Assembly (NCBI GenBank): GCA_021205585.1
Contig: JAJPXI010000099.1
Coordinates: forward strand, 1 to 8,967
Length of the DNA stretch: 8,967 bases
Source: Oscillospiraceae bacterium
Lineage (GTDB): Bacteria; Bacillota; Clostridia; Oscillospirales; Oscillospiraceae
Direction of reading: 5' to 3'
Below are positions 5,886-8,967 of the stretch, piece by piece. The number at the start of each line of letters is the position of its first letter. Positions within the stretch are counted from its first letter, which is position 1. Below the pieces are notes generated by a model that made no database searches, was not told the DNA's origin, and saw nothing but the letters and a program-made list of their open reading frames with translations. A program made the translations under genes and the position numbers.

Positions 5886-8837
5886 ATGCATACAACCAAC
5901 ACCAGAGAAAACGGTTTTGAGACGCTGATCGTCGACTATCTGACGGAAGCGAACGGCTACGAGCAGGGGTATAATCAGGATTACAATGTGGCCTATGCGC
6001 TGGACGAGACCAGATTGTTTCGCTTCCTGCGGGATACCCAGGAGAAAAAGCTGGCAGAGCTGCACATTTTAGACAGTGCGCTGGAAAAGGAGCGGTTTTT
6101 CAAGCAACTGGACAAAAAGCTGCGGAATGACGGAGTGATCGAGCTGCTGCGGAAAGGAATGCGGTATAAGCATCTGCATCTGGATCTGTTCTATGTCCTG
6201 CCCTCCGAAGAAAACCGGAACGCCGCTGCCCTCTACGAAAAGAACATCTTCAGTGTTACCCGGCAACTGCAATATTCCGCCACAAATCCTCTATTGGCTC
6301 TGGACTTGTGTATTTTCCTGAACGGTTTGCCGATCATTACGATGCAGCTTAAGAACCAGCTGACAAAGCAGAATTACCGTGACGCCATCAAGCAATACAA
6401 GAAGAATCGCAGTCCCTCGGACGTGCTTTTCTCCTTCAAACGCTGTATCGTTCATTTCGCCGTGGATGACAACGAGGTACATATGTGTACCGAATTGAAG
6501 GGCGATAAGTCCTGGTTCCTGCCATTCAATAAAGGATATAACGACGGGGCAGGCAATCCTCCAAATCCCGGCGGCATCCGCGCAGATTATCTCTGGAAAG
6601 AGATCCTGGTCAAGGATGAGCTGTCGAACATCATTGAAAACTATGCCCAGGTGACCGAGGAAAAAGACGAGGAAACAGGAAAAGTAAGCTACAAACAGGT
6701 CTTTCCCCGCTATCACCAGTTACAGGTGGTCAAATCGCTTTTGGCCGATGCCAAGCGGGATGGCGTTGGTCATCGCTATCTGACGCAGCACAGCGCCGGC
6801 TCCGGTAAATCCAACACCATCGCTTGGCTTGCCCATCAGCTGGTTACGCTGAAAGGGAGCGACGGCAGCAACGTATTCGACACTGTTATCGTTGTTACCG
6901 ACCGTATCAACCTTGATAAGCAGATCAAAAATACAATCCGTCAGTTTATGCAGGTTTCTTCTACCGTTGGTTGGGCAAAAAATTCCGGCGAATTGAAGGA
7001 TCTGCTGGATCACGGAAAAAAGATCGTAATTACCATCGTCCATAAATTCCAATTCATTTTGGAGGACATCGGAACGACCTATAACACCAGAAAGTTTGCG
7101 ATCCTGATCGACGAAGCCCATTCCAGTCAGAACGGCAGCCTGTCTGCCAAGATGAACATGGTGCTTTCCGGTAGCGTCTATGAGGATGAGGACGACCTGG
7201 AAGATAAGATCAACACCATCATTGAAGGCAGAAAAATGGTGCGGAACGCCAGCTATTTTGCATTTACAGCGACACCGAAGAATAAGACCTTGGAGATGTT
7301 CGGGAAACGGGAGATCCTGCCAGATGGCACGATTCATCCCCAACCGCACTACGTCTATACCATGAAGCAGGCCATTGAAGAAGGGTTCATCATGGATGTC
7401 CTGCTGTACTATACGCCGGTCAAAAGCTACTATAGACTGGCAAAAACCGTGGAGGACGATCCCCGTTTTGATAAAAAGCGGGCGCAGCACCTGCTGCGCT
7501 ATTATGCGGAGAGCAGCAAATATGCCGTCAGAGAAAAGGCGGCTGTTATGGTGGAGCATTTTCATTCTGAGGTGATTGCCAAAGGCAAGGTAGGGGGACA
7601 GGCCAGGGCAATGGTTGTCGCCAGTTCCATCAAACGTGCGATTGCTTACTATGATGCCATTTCCAGTCTGCTGAAAGAGAGGAACAGCCCATTCAAAGCG
7701 GTGGTGGCCTTTTCCGGGACTGCAGATTACAACGGCAAACAGGTAACAGAAGCCGACATCAATGGGTTTCCGAGCAACAAGATAGAAACGGAATTTAAGC
7801 ACGATCCATATCGTATCCTGATAGTGGCCAACAAATACCAGACGGGTTATGATGAGCCGCTTCTTCATACGATGTATGTGGACAAGGGGCTTTCAGACAT
7901 TAAGGCTGTGCAGACACTGTCTCGCCTGAACCGCAGCCATCCGGACAAAAAAGACACTTTTATTCTGGACTTTGTGAATGACCCTGGAATCATCAAGGAG
8001 GCATTTGACCGCTACTATAAGACGACAATCCTGTCTGGAACCACCGATGAGAACAAGCTGAATGATCTGATCGACACTATGGAGTCTTTGCAGGTTTATA
8101 GTGAGGACGATATTGACAGCTTCGTAAAGCTATACCTGGATAACGCACCGAGGGAGCAGCTTGACCCGATCCTTGATAAGTGTGTTGAGCTATATCGGGC
8201 ATTAGATCTGGAAGATCAGGTGCTGTTCAAAAGCAGCGCCAAGAGCTTTTGCAGAACCTATAATTTCCTGGCCGCCGTTCTTCCATACGGCAGTGTCTCA
8301 TGGGAAAAGCTTGCTATTTTCCTAAACCTACTTATAGCAAAATTACCTTCCCCAGAGGGAGATGATTTTACTGCGGGCTTACTGGACGATGTCGATTTGG
8401 ACAGCTATCGTGTGGAAGCACGAGAGGCCATGCGTATCCAGCTGGAAAATGAAGATGGGGTCGTGAATCCTATTCCGGTTAGCACCGATGTTGGAATAGA
8501 TGCTCCGGAATTGGATACTCTGAGCAATATTCTAAAAGAATTCCATGACATTTTCGGGGATATCGAGTGGACTGACGAGGATAAGATTAAGCGTCAAATT
8601 GCAGAGCTGCCAGATTTGGTCGCACAGAACGAGGCTTACCAAAATGCCATGCGTTATTCAGATCGGCAAAACGCCCGTGACGAAAGTGATCGCGCTACAG
8701 ACCTTGCAATACTTGCGACCATGAGTACCGGCATAGAACTTTACCGAGAAGTCCAGAGCAATGAATCCCTACGAAAATGGATTCACGAGATGGTATTCAA
8801 TACAACATACCAGCCTCCGCAACCCCCGGCTTTTTAA
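5886..8837 (+). CDS. hsdR: Type I restriction-modification restriction subunit HsdR
   Basis: A 983-residue ATP-driven DNA translocase and nuclease, full length for the family. The N-terminal nuclease domain has Asp140 and Lys156 (LDLCIFLNGLPIITMQLKN), but Gln154 (CAG) stands where a catalytic Glu is usual. The Asp+14 spacing equals that of EcoR124I D151/E165/K167, so the alignment is secure. Superfamily 2 helicase motifs are intact: Walker A SAGSGKS (303-309), DEAH (409-412), TATPK (461-465), TGYDEPL (653 on) and SRLNR (679-683). The C-terminal third is the usual helical region that docks on the methyltransferase. The start lies two bases after the hsdS stop, with a GAGGTGGG ribosome binding site inside the hsdS end, so the two are probably translationally coupled. 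With truncated HsdM a functional restriction complex is doubtful. Confidence 0.95.
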   Translation: MHTTNTRENGFETLIVDYLTEANGYEQGYNQDYNVAYALDETRLFRFLRDTQEKKLAELHILDSALEKERFFKQLDKKLRNDGVIELLRKGMRYKHLHLDLFYVLPSEENRNAAALYEKNIFSVTRQLQYSATNPLLALDLCIFLNGLPIITMQLKNQLTKQNYRDAIKQYKKNRSPSDVLFSFKRCIVHFAVDDNEVHMCTELKGDKSWFLPFNKGYNDGAGNPPNPGGIRADYLWKEILVKDELSNIIENYAQVTEEKDEETGKVSYKQVFPRYHQLQVVKSLLADAKRDGVGHRYLTQHSAGSGKSNTIAWLAHQLVTLKGSDGSNVFDTVIVVTDRINLDKQIKNTIRQFMQVSSTVGWAKNSGELKDLLDHGKKIVITIVHKFQFILEDIGTTYNTRKFAILIDEAHSSQNGSLSAKMNMVLSGSVYEDEDDLEDKINTIIEGRKMVRNASYFAFTATPKNKTLEMFGKREILPDGTIHPQPHYVYTMKQAIEEGFIMDVLLYYTPVKSYYRLAKTVEDDPRFDKKRAQHLLRYYAESSKYAVREKAAVMVEHFHSEVIAKGKVGGQARAMVVASSIKRAIAYYDAISSLLKERNSPFKAVVAFSGTADYNGKQVTEADINGFPSNKIETEFKHDPYRILIVANKYQTGYDEPLLHTMYVDKGLSDIKAVQTLSRLNRSHPDKKDTFILDFVNDPGIIKEAFDRYYKTTILSGTTDENKLNDLIDTMESLQVYSEDDIDSFVKLYLDNAPREQLDPILDKCVELYRALDLEDQVLFKSSAKSFCRTYNFLAAVLPYGSVSWEKLAIFLNLLIAKLPSPEGDDFTAGLLDDVDLDSYRVEAREAMRIQLENEDGVVNPIPVSTDVGIDAPELDTLSNILKEFHDIFGDIEWTDEDKIKRQIAELPDLVAQNEAYQNAMRYSDRQNARDESDRATDLAILATMSTGIELYREVQSNESLRKWIHEMVFNTTYQPPQPPAF

Positions 8838-8869
8838 TTTATTCCCAATCATCGAAGTGATTCAATATA

Positions 8870-8912
8870 AACGGCCAGTAAGTGCGTTGCTACACTTGCT
8901 GGCCGTTTTCTT
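8870..8912 (+). terminator. Rho-independent terminator of the restriction operon
   Basis: A 15-bp stem, AACGGCCAGTAAGTG (8870-8884) with CACTTGCTGGCCGTT (8893-8907), has one T-G pair and an 8-base loop, and runs into TTTTCTT (8906-8912). It starts 32 bases after the hsdR stop codon and closes the operon. Confidence 0.9.
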
Positions 8913-8913
8913 A

Positions 8914-8967
8914 GGAAGCGCTGATTAATTGAACAAATTCAGCCACTCCACCCATCGCAATTGGAAA
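8914..8967 (-). mobile_element. Possible end of an insertion sequence at the window edge
   Basis: Right after the terminator, GGAAGCGCTGA (8914-8924) resembles a terminal inverted repeat. On the - strand an open frame enters from beyond the window and ends at TAA (8925-8927), reading FQLRWVEWLNLFN; this could be the C-terminus of a transposase. Only 43 bases of that frame are visible and chance is a real alternative. Confidence 0.25.

Noticed and set aside
6720..7868. 382-codon open frame on the - strand inside hsdR
   Set aside because: It lies wholly opposite the conserved helicase region, has no recognisable domain and shows shadow-like composition; the hsdR frame explains the openness.
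1..8967. CRISPR array, tRNA, rRNA or replication origin
   Set aside because: No spaced repeat array, cloverleaf-like sequence, rRNA segment or iteron cluster was seen on either strand.

Overview
The window looks like accessory DNA from a gut-type Firmicute of class Clostridia. This is inferred from the style of the large serine recombinase, the strong GGAGG-type ribosome binding sites, the roughly 50% GC coding sequence, and the Clostridia-like look of the small element genes and Hsd proteins. I cannot name a species. All convincing genes are on the + strand.

Left part (1-2389): the 3' two thirds of a TndX/TnpX-like large serine recombinase ends in a UUCG-loop terminator. Three small genes follow: a Cro/XRE helix-turn-helix protein (1319-1528), an unrecognised 73-residue protein (1535-1756) and an unrecognised, AT-richer 167-residue protein (1770-2273). 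This is read as the right end of an integrative or conjugative element. A 116-base leader (2274-2389) then carries two hairpins, a repeated 9-mer and a strong ribosome binding site.

Right part (2390-8837): a type I restriction-modification operon in the order hsdM, FRG-domain gene, hsdS, hsdR, with gaps of 2 to 34 bases, closed by a strong terminator at 8870-8912. HsdS recognises DNA, HsdM should methylate it and HsdR translocates and cuts. The FRG-domain protein sits between hsdM and hsdS and may be a linked defence effector (inference).

Three things make the locus unusual. (1) HsdM has lost about 170 N-terminal residues. It begins at SAM-binding motif I, fused in frame to 13 codons supplied by the element leader, so it is probably not an active methyltransferase by itself. 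(2) HsdR has Gln154 where the PD-(D/E)xK nuclease family normally has its catalytic Glu; all helicase motifs are intact. (3) The FRG gene is bracketed by two near-identical 20-base copies of the gene-junction sequence, as expected if it was added as a cassette at an ancestral hsdM-hsdS junction. Together these suggest a restriction locus broken, or reversibly switched, by element insertion, with a possible accessory effector in the middle. The last 55 bases may be the edge of another insertion sequence.
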